Source: Thermoflexia bacterium
GTDB taxonomy: Bacteria; Chloroflexota; Anaerolineae; B4-G1; SLSP01
Direction: 5' to 3'
Length of the DNA stretch: 6,525 nt
Assembly: GCA_030605705.1 (NCBI GenBank)
Contig: JAUWHU010000118.1
Location: 1-6,525, forward strand
Position 1 is the first letter of the stretch. The number at the start of each line of letters is the position of its first letter. A model generated the notes under the pieces. It was not told the DNA's origin, made no database searches, and worked only from the letters and a program-made list of their open reading frames with translations. Below, piece by piece: positions 5,039 through 6,525 of the stretch. A program made the translations under genes and the position numbers.

Positions 5039-6525
5039 ATGCCCCAGCTGCACCGACAGGACCATGCTCTGCGAGAATTCCACGTCTCCCGTCAGGCACG
5101 GGATCGCTACCGCTTTGCCGAGACGCTCTTCGCACTGAACGGCAACGTCCTCTTCGCCAACTTCCACGCCGTGCGCGTCTTCGCCCAGAAGATGAACGAC
5201 AAGCGCGACCTGTTGAATTTCCCAGAGCAGGCCGTGCGCGCCGGCCAGCTCAACGCTATGGGGCTGATTGACGAGATCATGCACTACGCCGTCAGGCTAT
5301 ACCACGAACAGGAAAACCCCACGGTCATGAAAAAAGCCCTGGCGTACTTGGACGCGCAGCTCGGTAAAGAAGCCGTGGATGCGACCCTGGCTGCCTTTGC
5401 CGATGCGTTCCCGCCCGTCGCCGTCTACCGGCGCGAGATGACGCTGGAGGCATATTTAGCCGGCGAGATCGAGGGTGAGTCCCAGCGCCAAGTAATACTG
5501 GAGGAGCTATGCCTGCTCTGGCTGGCAAACGTCAACCCTGCCTTCGCGCCCTTTCTGGAGCTCTTCGACGATGGCGACCTGGAGAAGCAGACCGCCTACC
5601 CGCAGATGGCGCAAGCGCTGCATGGCTTCTTCGAGACGCAGCCCCTCTTCGGCCCAGACAACCAGAATCTCATGGATATGCTGCGCAGCCCGGCCATCGC
5701 GGTTCCCCACTCCCTGTCTGGGCAGCTGGACTACATCCGCACGCGCTGGGCGACATTGTTAGGCAAGTACCTCTATCGCCTGTTGAGCAGCCTCGATTTC
5801 CTGGCCGAGGAAGAAAAACTGTTCTTCGGTCTCGGCCCCGGCCCCGCGCAGGTCTACGAATTCGGCGGCCAGGAGCTGGAAGAGGAGCGCTTCAGCCCCG
5901 ATAGCGACTGGATGCCCCGCGTGGTGATGGTGGCGAAAAACGCCTATGTCTGGCTGGACCAGCTATCCAAGGAATACCAACGTGACATCCGCAGCCTCGA
6001 TCAGGTTCCCGACGAGGAGCTGGACAGACTGGCGCGGTGGGGTTTCACGGGGCTGTGGCTCATCGGCCTGTGGGAACGCAGCACAGCCTCCCAGCGCATC
6101 AAGCGCATGATGGGCAACCCCGACGCGGTGGCGTCGGCCTACTCCCTGCAAGATTACCGCATCGCTGACGACCTGGGCGGCGAGGGAGCTTATGACGACC
6201 TCAAAACCCGCGCCTGGCGGCGGGGCATCCGCCTGGCCAGAGATATGGTTCCCAACCACGTGGGGATTGATTCCCGCTGGGTCATCGACCACCCCGATTG
6301 GTTCGTCGGCCTGCCGTACAGCCCCTTCCCCTCTTACACCTTCGACGGGCCGGACCTCTGCGACGACTCACGGGTAGGCGTCTACCTTGAGGATCACTAC
6401 TACACGCGCAGCGACGCCGCCGTGGTCTTCAAGCGGGTAGATCACCAGACAGGTGACGCGCGCTACATCTACCACGGCAACGACGGCACGAACATGCCGT
6501 GGAACGATACGGCGCAGCTCAATTA
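5039..6525 (+). CDS. Alpha-amylase family (GH13-type) glycosidase, N-terminal part
   Basis: The frame is open from ATG 5039 to the window edge (495 full codons), so the gene is cut off. The first 330 or so residues are a mostly helical region (MPQLHRQDHALREFHVSRQA at the start) without a recognised motif. A TIM-barrel start follows: DQVPDEELDRLARWGFTGLW, with GFTGLWLIGLWERS at 335-348, matching barrel strand 2 and its loop. Next are ASAYSLQDYRIADDLGG (about 364-380) and the GH13 conserved region I as DMVPNH (402-407), where Asn406 and His407 are the expected substrate-site residues. The catalytic Asp/Glu/Asp of regions II-IV lie beyond the window. There is no signal peptide, so it probably acts in the cytoplasm on alpha-glucans such as glycogen or maltodextrins. 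Substrate and exact GH13 subfamily cannot be told here. GC is high, like mltG. Confidence 0.88.
   Translation, partial: MPQLHRQDHALREFHVSRQARDRYRFAETLFALNGNVLFANFHAVRVFAQKMNDKRDLLNFPEQAVRAGQLNAMGLIDEIMHYAVRLYHEQENPTVMKKALAYLDAQLGKEAVDATLAAFADAFPPVAVYRREMTLEAYLAGEIEGESQRQVILEELCLLWLANVNPAFAPFLELFDDGDLEKQTAYPQMAQALHGFFETQPLFGPDNQNLMDMLRSPAIAVPHSLSGQLDYIRTRWATLLGKYLYRLLSSLDFLAEEEKLFFGLGPGPAQVYEFGGQELEEERFSPDSDWMPRVVMVAKNAYVWLDQLSKEYQRDIRSLDQVPDEELDRLARWGFTGLWLIGLWERSTASQRIKRMMGNPDAVASAYSLQDYRIADDLGGEGAYDDLKTRAWRRGIRLARDMVPNHVGIDSRWVIDHPDWFVGLPYSPFPSYTFDGPDLCDDSRVGVYLEDHYYTRSDAAVVFKRVDHQTGDARYIYHGNDGTNMPWNDTAQLN

Noticed and set aside
4935..5138. Plus-strand frame across the gap and the GH13 start
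   Set aside because: It starts in the repeat array without a ribosome binding site and runs out of frame through the real gene.
5509..5904. Plus-strand frame inside the GH13 gene
   Set aside because: It overlaps the GH13 frame in a different phase and encodes an Arg/Pro/Ala-rich product typical of shifted high-GC reading.

Overview
The window looks like chromosomal DNA from a GC-rich (about 60%) bacterium, most likely a member of the Chloroflexota of the Anaerolineae type. The hints are the long Thr/Pro-rich linker in the LCP protein, LCP and MltG wall enzymes next to a large cytoplasmic GH13-type glycosidase, and extended -10 (TGnTATAAT) promoters. The taxonomy is inference; there is no rRNA or other marker gene here.

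Layout. (1) Bases 2-52 may hold the last 16 codons of an upstream gene that overlaps the next start as ATGA. (2) 49-1149 (+) is mltG, a lipoprotein-type endolytic murein transglycosylase. (3) 1231-1982 (+) is a two-gene HEPN/MNT toxin-antitoxin cassette overlapping by ATGA. Its base composition is lower in GC than its neighbours and tandem heptamer arrays lie on both sides. (4) 4474-2032 (-) is a tight two-gene operon: an LCP-family cell-wall glycopolymer ligase, then 7 bp later a Tat-exported calcineurin-like phosphoesterase. (5) 4475-4757 is a divergent intergenic region with one promoter in each direction and several micro-repeat arrays. (6) 4758-4874 (+) encodes a 38-residue single-span membrane miniprotein with a strong ribosome binding site. 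(7) 5039 to the window end (+) is the 5' part of a large alpha-amylase-family (GH13) enzyme with a helical N-terminal region of about 330 residues. No gap between genes exceeds 300 bases.

Functionally the window is mostly cell-envelope upkeep: MltG sets glycan strand length, LCP attaches glycopolymers, and the exported phosphoesterase may act on a lipid or wall phosphoester. A stability or defence cassette sits in the middle and alpha-glucan metabolism is at the right end.

The most unusual signal is a set of tandem 7-bp arrays in every intergenic space of substantial length. A ten-unit RAAGTTG array starts on the base after one stop codon. A related seven-unit array in opposite orientation supplies the stop codon and last four residues of the phosphoesterase. 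A second family (GYRAATG) begins 4 bp after the mltG stop and recurs in the divergent region. They resemble the heptameric STRR repeats known from heterocystous cyanobacteria.
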